A stretch of DNA of 63,793 nt, from assembly GCF_902806315.1 (NCBI RefSeq), contig NZ_CADCWD010000056.1:1-63793 (forward strand). Direction: 5' to 3'. The translations under genes were made by a program, and so were the position numbers. Below are positions 7,891 through 16,875 of the stretch, in pieces. Source of the stretch: an uncultured Sphingosinicella sp. (lineage in GTDB: Bacteria; Pseudomonadota; Alphaproteobacteria; Sphingomonadales; Sphingomonadaceae). The notes below the pieces were generated by a model, which was not told the DNA's origin, did no database searches, and saw only the letters and a program-made list of their open reading frames with translations. Numbering within the stretch: position 1 is the stretch's first letter; every line of letters starts with the position of its first letter.

Positions 7891-9233
7891 CCGAAAATTC
7901 TCGTCACCCGCTCGATGCCGCGGACCAGCGCCTCGACATCCTGTTTGCCATTATAGACGCCGAAGCTCGCCCGTGCCGTCGCATCCACGCCGAGATGCTC
8001 CATCAGCGGCTGCGCGCAATGATGTCCCGCGCGGATCGCGACCCGGCTCTCGTCCAATATGGTGCCGATGTCGTGCGGATGCACGCCCTCGATGGAGAAG
8101 CTGACGATGCCGGCACTGTCGTCGGGCCCGAACAGGCGGACGCTGTTCAATGTCGAAAGGGCGTGCCGCGCCTCGCGCACCAGCGCCTCCTCGTGCGCGG
8201 CGATGGCGTCGAGGCCGATCTCCTCGACATAGTCGATCGCCGCGTGGAGACCGAGCACGCCGACGACGTGCGGCGTTCCCGCTTCGAAGCGGGCGGGCGG
8301 GGGAGCGAAGGTGGTCTTGGTGAAGCTCACCTTGTCGATCATCGCGCCGCCGCCATGCATGGGCGGCATTGCATCGAGCAGGTCGCCTTTGCCCCAGAGC
8401 ACGCCGATGCCGGTGGGGCCGTAGAGCTTGTGCGCCGAGAAGACGTAGAAGTCGCAGCCGAGCGCCTGAACATCGACGGGCATGCGCGGCACGGCCTGGC
8501 AGCCGTCGAGCAGCAGCAGGGCGCCGACGCGGTGGGCGAGATCGGCCGCCCGCTGCGCATCGAGAACGGAACCGAGCACGTTGGAGATGTGGGCGAGCGC
8601 GACGATCCTGTGCCGCTCGGTGAGCATGCCGGCCATCGCATCGAGGTCGATGCGGCCGTCGGCGGTGAGCGGGGCGACGTCGATCTCGGCGCCGACGCGG
8701 TCGGCGACCATCTGCCAGGGGACGATGTTCGAGTGGTGCTCGAGCATCGAGAGCATGATGCGGTCGCCGGCTTTCAGGAAGGTGCCGCCCCAGCTCTGCG
8801 CGACGAGGTTGATGCCTTCGGTCGCGCCGCGGACGAAGACCACTTCCTCGGGCACCTTTGCGCCGATGAATTCCGCCGTGCGGCGGCGAGCGGCCTCGAA
8901 GGCGAGCGTCATGTCGGCCGAGCGCTGGTAAATGCCGCGGTGAACCGTGGCGTATGTCTCCGCATAGCCGCGGGTGATGGCGTCGATGACGGGGCGGGGC
9001 TTTTGCGCGGTGGCGGCGGTGTCGAGATAGGCCCATCCGTCTGGGATGGCCGGGAAGTCTGCGACGCGGTCGAGCGGGCGGGTCCCAAGATCCTCCCCGG
9101 CACGGGGAGGGGGACCAGCCGCAGGCTGGTGGAGGGGGCTTTCCATGCGCACAGAGGGGCTCAGGACCCCCTCCACCGCACCTTGTGCGGTCCCCCTCCC
9201 CGTCCCGGGGAGGATCTCGTTCGCTTCGCTCAT
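7887..9233 (-). CDS. sufS: Cysteine desulfurase SufS with repeat-derived N-terminal extension
   Basis: PLP enzyme that takes sulfur from cysteine for SufBCD. The 448-residue reading includes the core starting near TRPLDRVADFP, the PLP-lysine segment FSAHKLYGPTG and the active cysteine in RAGHHCAQPLM. I chose ATG 9233 because it overlaps the sufD stop (ATGA), like the other joins of this operon. From that start about 45 residues (EILPGTGRGT to RAGEDLG) come from a palindromic repeat (9088-9217), making it about 40 residues longer than usual SufS. An internal start (ATG 9147) is possible but is itself inside the repeat. Confidence 0.92.
   Translation of the reverse strand: MSEANEILPGTGRGTAQGAVEGVLSPSVRMESPLHQPAAGPPPRAGEDLGTRPLDRVADFPAIPDGWAYLDTAATAQKPRPVIDAITRGYAETYATVHRGIYQRSADMTLAFEAARRRTAEFIGAKVPEEVVFVRGATEGINLVAQSWGGTFLKAGDRIMLSMLEHHSNIVPWQMVADRVGAEIDVAPLTADGRIDLDAMAGMLTERHRIVALAHISNVLGSVLDAQRAADLAHRVGALLLLDGCQAVPRMPVDVQALGCDFYVFSAHKLYGPTGIGVLWGKGDLLDAMPPMHGGGAMIDKVSFTKTTFAPPPARFEAGTPHVVGVLGLHAAIDYVEEIGLDAIAAHEEALVREARHALSTLNSVRLFGPDDSAGIVSFSIEGVHPHDIGTILDESRVAIRAGHHCAQPLMEHLGVDATARASFGVYNGKQDVEALVRGIERVTRIFG
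9088..9217. repeat. 130-bp compound palindromic repeat inside sufS
   Basis: Outer arms AGATCCTCCCCGG and CCGGGGAGGATCT, then GGGGACC-type sequence, then inner hairpins CCAGCCGCAGGCTGG and CCGCACCTTGTGCGG, and finally GGAGGGGG facing CCCCCTCC around a short unique centre. It is the same family as 29775-29910. Here it is read in frame as part of sufS, so it contributes a Pro/Gly-rich N-terminal segment instead of lying between genes. Confidence 0.85.
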
Positions 9234-10314
9234 CGCCCGCCCAACCACGCCATGGCATTCTCATGAAACGCATCCCGCACTTCCTCCTCGCCGATGCGGT
9301 CGATCGCGTCGGCGACGAAGGCCTGGGTGAGGAGCGCCTTGGCCTCCTGCGGAGCGACGCCGCGGCTGGCGAGATAGAAGAGGGCGTCGCGGTTGAGTTC
9401 GCCCACGGTGGCGCCGTGGGCGCACTTCACGTCGTCGGCGAAGATTTCGAGCTCGGGCTTCGCGTTGATCGTGGCGGTGCGGGAGAGGAGCAGGCCCTTG
9501 AGCGACTGCTCTCCGTCCGTCTTCTGAGCGCCGCGGGCGACCTCGACGCGGGCGGCGACCGAGCAGGTGGCCTTGTCGTCGGCAACCGAGCGCCAGACCT
9601 GGCGGCTCATGCCGCCGACCGCTTCGTGGCGGACGGCGAGGTTGGCGTCATGACGCTGCGTGCCGCGCGCGAGCAGGGCGCCGCCGAATTCCGCGAACGC
9701 CGCGTCGCCGGTGAGCGTGAGCTGGCCGTCCATGCGGGTGTCGGCGCCGCCGGCGGAGAGCGTCGCGACGATCAGGCTGGCGCCTTCGCCGATGACGGCG
9801 TGATCGTTGAGGCTGACATAGCCGGCGCTGGAGAGCAGGCGGCGGTTGAGCATCAGCCGTGCGCCCCTGGAGAGGCGGATCGAAGTGAGGCGGTTGGCCC
9901 AGCCCTCGCCGATATAGGTTTCGACCACGGACGCCTGGGCATCGACGTCGAGCTCGATCTCGGCCGGAAGATGATCCGCCCCGCCGGTGGTGACGTGAAC
10001 GATCTGCACCAGTCCCTGCGGCGCATGATCCTGGCCGAGCTTGAGCTTCCAGCCCTCGCTGCCGACCAGCCGGGCGAGTGCGTGGTCGGCCGGGTTCGCC
10101 TGCACCGAGCCGATCTCGATCGTGCCGAGGTTGCTCTGGTCGGCCGCGAGCTTGCCGTCGATGAAGACCAGCCGCGGCCCCTCGCGCGCACAACCGATCC
10201 ACGGCAGCGCTTCCGGCACGGTGCCAGCGGGCTGCCGCGCGACGATCTCCGGCAGCGCCGAGAGGTCGCTCCAGCGCCAGCCTTCGGTGCGGTTGGAGGG
10301 GAGTTCGAGCAGGC

Positions 10315-10318
<4 letters not shown>
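9230..10318 (-). CDS. sufD: Fe-S cluster scaffold protein SufD
   Basis: 362-residue partner of SufB and SufC in the SufBC2D scaffold. It has the right-handed beta-helix region typical of SufB/SufD (IELDVDAQASVVETYIGE, ARVEVARGAQKTDGEQ) and the C-terminal conserved block PELEIFADDVKCAHGATVGELNRDALFYLASRG, whose His and Cys belong to the cluster-forming interface with SufB. ATGA overlaps join it to sufC upstream and sufS downstream. Length is slightly short of E. coli SufD (about 420) but usual for alphaproteobacteria. Confidence 0.95.
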
Positions 10319-11058
<740 letters not shown>

Positions 11059-11066
11059 GTCAAATC

Positions 11067-11450
11067 CTAGGTAAAAGTGTGGTGAACGGCCTCGACGTTG
11101 CACCCGTCTGGATCGAGAGCGAAGGCTCCATAATATCCGGGGTGGTATTCGGGGCGGAGGCCAGGCCGGCCGTTGTCCCGGCCGCCGGTAGCCACTGCTG
11201 CAGCATGAAAGAGGTCGACGGCCTCGCGATTCGGTGCTCGGAATGCAACATGAAACCGACCGGCAATGGCTCCGTCGCGGCCCAGCCAGAAATAAGGGAA
11301 GCGATCGTCGCCGTAACCGGCCACGCGAACTCGACCTGCCTCGTCGCGACTTTCCATCAGGCGCTTGATCCCAAGGGGAGCTAGCGCCGCTTCATAGAAT
11401 GCCATCGAACGTTCAAGGTCGCTCGTACCAAAATTTATGTGATCCAGCAC
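11067..11450 (-). CDS. VOC (glyoxalase/bleomycin-resistance fold) family protein inside the suf operon
   Basis: About 127 residues from GTG 11450, two bases after the sufB stop (TGAC-GTG); a TTG at 11471 is an alternative. The pattern LDHINFGTSDLERSMAFYEAAL and the C-terminal YYGAFALDPDGCNVEAVHH are classic for the vicinal oxygen chelate fold, with a metal-type His near the N-terminus and Glu near the C-terminus. No substrate can be assigned. It lies between sufB and sufC on the same strand with tiny gaps, so it must be cotranscribed with the Fe-S machinery. Confidence 0.85.
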   Translation of the reverse strand: MLDHINFGTSDLERSMAFYEAALAPLGIKRLMESRDEAGRVRVAGYGDDRFPYFWLGRDGAIAGRFHVAFRAPNREAVDLFHAAAVATGGRDNGRPGLRPEYHPGYYGAFALDPDGCNVEAVHHTFT

Positions 11451-11451
11451 G

Positions 11452-12930
11452 TCAGCCGACACTCCCCTCAAGGCTAATCCCGAGCAATTTCTGCGCCTCG
11501 ACAGCGAATTCCATCGGAAGCTGCTGCAGCACCTCTTTGGCGAAGCCGTTGACGATCAGGGCAACCGCGTCCTCCGTGTTGAGGCCGCGTTGCTGGGCGT
11601 AGAACATTTGGTCGTCGCTGATCTTGGAGGTGGTGGCCTCGTGCTCGATCTGGGCGGAGGGGTTCTTGACCTCGATATAGGGCACGGTGTGGGCGCCGCA
11701 CTGGTCGCCCAGCAGCAGGCTGTCGCACTGGGTGAAGTTGCGGACGTTCTCGGCGCCCGAATTGACGCGGACGAGGCCGCGATAGGTGTTGTTCGAGCGG
11801 CCGGCGCTGATGCCCTTGGAGACGATGGTGGAGCGGCTGTTCTTGCCGATATGGACCATCTTGGTGCCGGTGTCGGCCTGCTGCCGGTTGTTGGTGAGCG
11901 CGACCGAATAGAATTCGCCGACGCTGCCCTCGCCCTTGAGGATGCAGGAAGGGTATTTCCAGGTGATGGCGGAGCCGGTCTCGACCTGGGTCCAGCTCAC
12001 CTTGGAGCGGGCGCCGGCGCACATCGCGCGCTTGGTGACGAAATTGTAGATGCCGCCGACGCCGTTCGCGTCACCCGGGTACCAGTTCTGCACGGTCGAA
12101 TACTTAATCTCCGCGTCCTCATGGGCGTAGAGTTCGACGACGGCCGCGTGGAGCTGGTTCTCGTCGCGCATCGGCGCGGTGCAGCCTTCGAGATAGGAGA
12201 CGTAGCTGCCCTTGTCGGCGACGATCAAAGTGCGCTCGAACTGGCCGGTATTCTCGGCGTTGATGCGGAAATAGGTGCTGAGCTCCATCGGGCAGCGCAC
12301 CCCTTCCGGAATGTAGACGAAGGTGCCGTCGGAGAAGACGGCCGCGTTGAGGCAGGCGAAGTAATTGTCGCGCTGCGGAACGACGGAGCCGAGATATTTC
12401 CGAACGAGATCCGGATACTCCCGGACCGCTTCGGAGATGGAGCGGAAGATGACGCCGGCTTTCTCCAGCTCGGCGCGGAAAGTGGTGGCGACGCTGACGC
12501 TGTCGAATACCGCGTCGACCGCGACCTTGCGAGCGCCTTCGACGCCGGCGAGCACCTTTTGCTCCTCGATCGGGATGCCGAGCTTCTCGTAGACGCGCAG
12601 GATCTCGGGATCGACTTCGTCCAGGCTGCCCAGCTTGGGCTTCTGCTTGGGCTCGGCGTAATAGTATGCGTCCTGGAAATCGATGGCGGGGATGTCGAGC
12701 TTGGCCCAGCTCACTTCCTCCATCGTCAGCCAGGCGCGATAGGCCTTGAGCCGCCATTCGAGCATCCATTCCGGCTCGTTCTTCTTGGCGGAGATGTAGC
12801 GGACCGTGTCTTCGCTCAGCCCCTTGGGCGCGAATTCCTGCTCGATGTCCGAGGAAAAGCCCCACTCATAGGTGGAGGCGCGGTCGACCGCGTCCTGGGC
12901 TTCCTGGTTGCGGACGTTCTGATCGGTCAT
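11452..12930 (-). CDS. sufB: Fe-S cluster scaffold protein SufB
   Basis: 492-residue core scaffold of SufBC2D on which nascent clusters are built. Recognisable blocks include [80 protein letters not shown] and [24 protein letters not shown]. Length agrees with the family (about 490). Its ATG overlaps the stop of the Rrf2 regulator gene (ATGA), which makes the regulator and the first structural gene one translational unit. Confidence 0.97.
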   Translation of the reverse strand: MTDQNVRNQEAQDAVDRASTYEWGFSSDIEQEFAPKGLSEDTVRYISAKKNEPEWMLEWRLKAYRAWLTMEEVSWAKLDIPAIDFQDAYYYAEPKQKPKLGSLDEVDPEILRVYEKLGIPIEEQKVLAGVEGARKVAVDAVFDSVSVATTFRAELEKAGVIFRSISEAVREYPDLVRKYLGSVVPQRDNYFACLNAAVFSDGTFVYIPEGVRCPMELSTYFRINAENTGQFERTLIVADKGSYVSYLEGCTAPMRDENQLHAAVVELYAHEDAEIKYSTVQNWYPGDANGVGGIYNFVTKRAMCAGARSKVSWTQVETGSAITWKYPSCILKGEGSVGEFYSVALTNNRQQADTGTKMVHIGKNSRSTIVSKGISAGRSNNTYRGLVRVNSGAENVRNFTQCDSLLLGDQCGAHTVPYIEVKNPSAQIEHEATTSKISDDQMFYAQQRGLNTEDAVALIVNGFAKEVLQQLPMEFAVEAQKLLGISLEGSVG

Positions 12931-13445
12931 GGAAGGATACCCGAAACACCGACACCGTTCGGGCTGGGCTCGTCGAAGCCCTGCCCTTCCTTGGGAGTGG
13001 TGGAAAGAAAGGACAGCCCTTCGACAGGTTCAGGGCGGGCGGGAGTGGAAGCTAAAATGGCAAGCGAGACGCCTTGCAACGCCCCGCGGACGGCACCGTT
13101 GACGATGCTCAGATGGGGCTTGACCTGGCAATGGCCGTCGAGCGCACAATCGCTGCGCGCCTCGTCGACACAGGTCGTCATCGCGATCGGCCCTTCGACC
13201 GCCTCGATGATGTCGGCCAGACTGATCCCGTCCGCCCCGCGGGCGAGCTGAAAACCGCCGCCAGTGCCGCGCGCCGACGTCAGCAGACCCGCCGCGGCGA
13301 GGCGGCCCATCAGCTTCTGCGCGGTCGGCAGCGGCACGCCCGTCTCGCCGGCGAGCAGGGTCGCGGACAGGCGCGTGCCGGCGCCGTGACGCGCGGCCGC
13401 GGCCATCATGACCACTGCATAATCGGCAAGGGAGGTAAGGCGCAT
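12927..13445 (-). CDS. Rrf2-family SUF regulator with repeat-derived C-terminal tail
   Basis: 172 residues from ATG 13445 ([20 protein letters not shown]). The N-terminal winged helix is typical of Rrf2 ([24 protein letters not shown]), and three cysteines that could bind an Fe-S cluster sit in [17 protein letters not shown]. This architecture is that of SUF-operon regulators that sense Fe-S status, so autoregulation of the operon is likely. After GVSLAILAS, where relatives end, a tail of about 35 residues ([12 protein letters not shown] onwards) is encoded by a palindromic repeat. Its stop overlaps the sufB start. Confidence 0.9.
   Translation of the reverse strand: MRLTSLADYAVVMMAAAARHGAGTRLSATLLAGETGVPLPTAQKLMGRLAAAGLLTSARGTGGGFQLARGADGISLADIIEAVEGPIAMTTCVDEARSDCALDGHCQVKPHLSIVNGAVRGALQGVSLAILASTPARPEPVEGLSFLSTTPKEGQGFDEPSPNGVGVSGILP
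12956..13039. repeat. Palindromic repeat translated as the Rrf2 C-terminus
   Basis: Left arm contains GCTCGTCGAAGCCCTGCCC and right arm GGACAGCCCTTCGACAGG followed by TTCAGGGCG, inverted copies around a short centre. This is the dispersed sphingomonad repeat whose translation gives PEPVEG. It is read in frame inside the Rrf2 regulator gene instead of sitting between genes. Confidence 0.8.
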
Positions 13446-13513
13446 GGTTCCAATCGGACGGTTTCGATCCGATTGCCATGTGGGCGAGGCGCGGCGGGAA
13501 ATCAAGCTTTCCG

Positions 13514-13594
13514 CCCCCGTCATTGCGAGCGGCGCGAAGCAATCCAGACGCTGGAGTGGATTGCCGCGTCGCTCCGCTCCTCGCAATGACGGGG
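13514..13594. repeat. CGTCATTGCGAG-type palindromic repeat
   Basis: Left arm CGTCATTGCGAG...GCGAAGCAATCCA and right arm TGGATTGCCGCGTCGCTCC...CTCGCAATGACG are inverted copies. The family is widespread in proteobacterial chromosomes; a second copy lies at 60479-60563. This one fills much of the 172-bp gap between the divergent Rrf2 and exonuclease genes, so it overlaps where at least one promoter should be. Confidence 0.85.
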
Positions 13595-13617
13595 AGGTGG
13601 CGCTATGCACCCCGGCG

Positions 13618-14073
13618 ATGCGCTATTTCCTCGACACCGAGTTCAACGGCTTTGCGGGCGAGCTGATCAGCCTCGCGCTGGTGCCGGAGCATGGCGACGA
13701 GGAATATTATGCCGTCCTTCACCTGCCCGAAGACGTGCACGGCTGGGTGCGTCGCAACGTCGTCCCCTATCTTCATTCGGTGCCGGAGGGGCTGCACCGC
13801 GGCGCCGTGTCGCGGGGAGAGGCGGCGTCCGAGCTCGCCCGCTATCTCGCCGCCGACCGCGATCCGGTGATCGTCGCCGACTGGCCCGAGGACATCTCGC
13901 ATTTCTGCATGTTGCTGGTGACCGGGCCGGGCGAGATCGCCCCGATCGGGAGCATGCGTTTCGAGTTCGTGGCGAGCCCGGGCTTCAGCACAGCCATGAA
14001 CAGCAAGGTGCCGCACAACGCGCTGCACGACGCGCGGGCGCTGCGCGATTTCGTGCTGCAGTGGGTGGACTAG
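13618..14073 (+). CDS. DEDD-type 3'-5' exoribonuclease-like protein
   Basis: 151-residue protein starting MRYFLDTEFNG, the Exo I motif with Asp6 and Glu8 of DEDD exonucleases. IVADWPEDISHF supplies the middle acidic motif and PHNALHDARALRDF the final His-x4-Asp motif. Small proteins of this kind are annotated as 3'-5' exoribonucleases, though the substrate is unproven here. The start follows the CGTCATTGCGAG repeat directly, and the stop is one base before pyrD, so it is probably cotranscribed with pyrD. Confidence 0.82.
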   Translation: MRYFLDTEFNGFAGELISLALVPEHGDEEYYAVLHLPEDVHGWVRRNVVPYLHSVPEGLHRGAVSRGEAASELARYLAADRDPVIVADWPEDISHFCMLLVTGPGEIAPIGSMRFEFVASPGFSTAMNSKVPHNALHDARALRDFVLQWVD

Positions 14074-14074
14074 G

Positions 14075-15130
14075 ATGGCGCTGTATCCGCTCCTCCGGCC
14101 GTTGCTCTTCTCGATCGAGGAGGAGGCGGCGCATCGGCTGACGATCGCGTCGTTGAAGCTGATGCCGAGGGGGCGGACAGAGCCGCATCCGCGGCTTCGC
14201 ATTCGCGTGGCGGGGCTCGATTTTCCAAACCCGATCGGGCTGGCGGCGGGCTTCGACAAGAATGGCGAGGTGTTCGGGCAGATCCTGCGCCTGGGGTTCG
14301 GCTTTACCGAGGTCGGCACGCTGACGCCGCGGCCCCAGGCGGGCAACCCGCAGCCGCGGCTGTTCCGGCTCCCCGAGGACCGGGCGTTGATCAACCGTCT
14401 GGGCTTCAACAATCAGGGGCAGGAGGCGGCGCGGCCACGCTTGGCGAAGCGCAGGCGCGGCGGCCTTTCGACGTCGCTCAGGACAGGCATCGTCGGGATC
14501 AATATCGGCGCCAACAAGGACAGCAGCGACCGTATCGCCGATTATGCGCAAGGTGCGCGGGCAATGGCGCCGATCGCCGACTATCTGGCGGTCAACATCT
14601 CCTCGCCGAACACGCCGGGCCTGCGGGCGCTGCAGGACCGCGCGGCGCTTGACGAGCTGCTTGCGGCCGTGATGGAAGTGCGTGGCGACACGCCCGTCTT
14701 CCTAAAGGTCGCGCCCGATCTGGAGCGGGCCGACATCGATGATGTCGCTATCGTCGCATCGGACCGGAAGGTGGATGCGCTGATCGTCTCCAACACGACG
14801 ATCACGCGCCCCAAGCTCAAGTCTCGGTTTCGGGAGGAGACCGGCGGACTTTCCGGCGCGCCGCTGAACGGTCTGGCGCTCCAGCGGCTGCGTGATTTCA
14901 GGAGCGCGACCGGCGGCGCGATCCCGCTGATCGGCGTTGGCGGGGTAGGCAGCGGCCAGGATGCGTTCGAGCGCATCCGCGCGGGCGCCAGTCTCGTCCA
15001 GCTCTATACGGCCTTCGTTTATTCCGGTCCTGCGCTGGCCAGGACCATGGCACGCGATCTCAGGCGGCTCCTGCGCCGCCACGGCTTTCGCAACGTGGCT
15101 GAGGCGGTTGGGACAGAGGGACTCTCTTAA
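14075..15130 (+). CDS. pyrD: Dihydroorotate dehydrogenase (quinone), class 2
   Basis: 351-residue FMN enzyme of pyrimidine synthesis that oxidises dihydroorotate to orotate with quinone. The N-terminal helical extension (LYPLLRPLLFSIEEEAAHRL) marks the membrane-associated class 2. Core motifs: DFPNPIGLAAGFDKNGE, GTLTPRPQAGNPQPRLFRL, NISSPNTPGLRALQ and LIGVGGVGSGQDAFERI. Between RRRG and IVGINIGANKDS lies the segment GLSTSLRTG, encoded by a 24-bp copy of a dispersed repeat and not expected from relatives. This is a surface region between beta strands, so the enzyme may still be active. Confidence 0.95.
   Translation: MALYPLLRPLLFSIEEEAAHRLTIASLKLMPRGRTEPHPRLRIRVAGLDFPNPIGLAAGFDKNGEVFGQILRLGFGFTEVGTLTPRPQAGNPQPRLFRLPEDRALINRLGFNNQGQEAARPRLAKRRRGGLSTSLRTGIVGINIGANKDSSDRIADYAQGARAMAPIADYLAVNISSPNTPGLRALQDRAALDELLAAVMEVRGDTPVFLKVAPDLERADIDDVAIVASDRKVDALIVSNTTITRPKLKSRFREETGGLSGAPLNGLALQRLRDFRSATGGAIPLIGVGGVGSGQDAFERIRAGASLVQLYTAFVYSGPALARTMARDLRRLLRRHGFRNVAEAVGTEGLS
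14464..14487. repeat. 24-bp half-repeat inserted in pyrD
   Basis: CCTTTCGACGTCGCTCAGG followed by ACAGG matches one arm of the PEPVEG-type repeat family seen at 12956-13039. At 24 bp it adds eight codons and keeps the frame. Confidence 0.65.
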
Positions 15131-15168
15131 CGCTTGCCGCTGCGGCGCGGGTGATTAGTGTCGCCGCC

Positions 15169-16875
15169 ATGTTGAACCGGCTTCTGCGTCCGCTCCTTCC
15201 CCTCCTCATGCTCAGCGCCTGCGCCGCCTCTACGGTGCAAGACACGGCGCCGCCGCTTGCCGGGCAAAGCGGGGTGGTCTCCGCCGCCGACCCGCGCGCG
15301 GCCGAGGCCGGCCGCGAGATCTTGCGCGCCGGCGGGACTGCGGCCGATGCCGCGATCGCGATGGCGATCGCGCTCACCGTGGTCGAGCCGCAATCGTCCG
15401 GTATCGGCGGCGGCGGCTTCCTGGTCCATCATGACGAGCGCAGGGATGCGATCACCAGCTTTGACGGGCGCGAGGAAGCGCCATCGGCGGCGAGCCCCTC
15501 CTGGTTCCTCGATGCGAACGGGAAGGTGATCCAAGACCCGTCGGTGGGCGGGCGCGCGGCGGGCGTGCCGGGCAATATCCGCATGTTTGCCCTTGCCCAT
15601 GCTCAACATGGGAGGCTGCCCTGGGCGCGGCTGTTCCAGCCGGCGATCCGGCTGGCCCGCGGAGGCTTCCGGCTCACGGAACGCGGGCAGGATGCGGTAG
15701 CGACCTGGCGACCGGAGGCGCTGACGCTGACGCCCTGGGCGCGGGCGACCTTCCGGGATGCGAACGGCCAACCCAGACCCGTTGGCGCCCTTATCCGCAA
15801 CCCCGAGCTGGCGGCGCTGATGGAAGAAGTCGCGCGGCGAGGGCCGGACGCCTTTTACACCGGGCCCATCGCGGACCGGATCGTGCGCGCGGTGAACGCG
15901 GCGCCCCGGCATCCCGCGCCGATGACCGAGGGAGATCTCGTCACCTACAACGCCCAGCAGCGCGAAGTGAGATGCGGCACCTATCGCGCGCACCGGATCT
16001 GCGGGATGGGACCGCCATCCTCAGGAGCGACGACGGTGTTCGCGATCCTGAAGCAGCTCGAGCGTTTCGATCTGTCGGCGCTCGGCCCCGACAGTCCGGA
16101 GGCTTGGCACCTGATCGGCGAGTCGACGCGGCTCGCTTATGCCGATCGCGAGGCCTATCTCGCCGATCCCGATCACGTGGCCGTGCCGACGGCGGGGCTG
16201 ATGGACCCGACTTATCTGGCGAGCCGCTCCGCGCTGATCCGCCGCGACCGCGCTGCGCCGCAGGTCACCCACGGCAGGCCGCCGGGGGCGAGGCGCACGG
16301 CGGCGGTGCGGCACGAGGAGCCGGCCGGCACGTCGCACATGGCCGCCGCCGACCGCTGGGGCAACGTCGCCACGCTCACCTCCACGATCGAGGCGCCGTG
16401 GGGATCGGGAGTGACGGTCGACGGCATGTTCCTCAACAACGAGCTCACCGACTTCCACGTCGTGCCGGAGGAGAATGGCGTGCCGGTCGCCAACCGCGTG
16501 GAACCCGGCAAGAGGCCGCGCAGCTCGATGTCGCCGACGATCGTCTACGGGCCGGATGGCGAGGTGCGGCTTGCGCTGGGCGCGGCTGGCGGTCCGACGA
16601 TCATCATGCAGGTGGCAAAATCGATCATCGGCGTGATCGACTGGGGACGATCGGCGCAGGAGGCGATCGCGCTGCCGACGTTGACGGCGGCCGGCGCGGG
16701 CATCGCGGTCGAGCGCGGCACAGCCTTGGAGCGCATGGTTCCCGCGCTGACGGCGCTCGGCCACCGCGTCAGCGTGCGGGCGCCGGGCTTCAAGGCGAAT
16801 GCGGTCGAGCGCGTAAGCGGCCGCTGGATCGGTGCCGCCGATCCGCGCAGCGAAGGGGTGGCGCTCAGCCAATGA
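15169..16875 (+). CDS. ggt: Gamma-glutamyltransferase lipoprotein-like precursor
   Basis: 568 residues from ATG 15169. The N-terminus MLNRLLRPLLPLLMLSAC suggests export with a lipobox (Cys18). Family motifs: GIGGGGFLVHHD, SFDGREEAP (substrate-binding Arg), GPPSSGATT, and the autoprocessing site GTSHMAAADRWGN, where Thr388 would become the nucleophile of the small subunit, then NNELTDF and KRPRSSMSPTIV. Such enzymes cleave or transfer the gamma-glutamyl group of glutathione in the periplasm. Its stop overlaps the acyl-CoA synthetase start (ATGA). Confidence 0.93.
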   Translation: MLNRLLRPLLPLLMLSACAASTVQDTAPPLAGQSGVVSAADPRAAEAGREILRAGGTAADAAIAMAIALTVVEPQSSGIGGGGFLVHHDERRDAITSFDGREEAPSAASPSWFLDANGKVIQDPSVGGRAAGVPGNIRMFALAHAQHGRLPWARLFQPAIRLARGGFRLTERGQDAVATWRPEALTLTPWARATFRDANGQPRPVGALIRNPELAALMEEVARRGPDAFYTGPIADRIVRAVNAAPRHPAPMTEGDLVTYNAQQREVRCGTYRAHRICGMGPPSSGATTVFAILKQLERFDLSALGPDSPEAWHLIGESTRLAYADREAYLADPDHVAVPTAGLMDPTYLASRSALIRRDRAAPQVTHGRPPGARRTAAVRHEEPAGTSHMAAADRWGNVATLTSTIEAPWGSGVTVDGMFLNNELTDFHVVPEENGVPVANRVEPGKRPRSSMSPTIVYGPDGEVRLALGAAGGPTIIMQVAKSIIGVIDWGRSAQEAIALPTLTAAGAGIAVERGTALERMVPALTALGHRVSVRAPGFKANAVERVSGRWIGAADPRSEGVALSQ

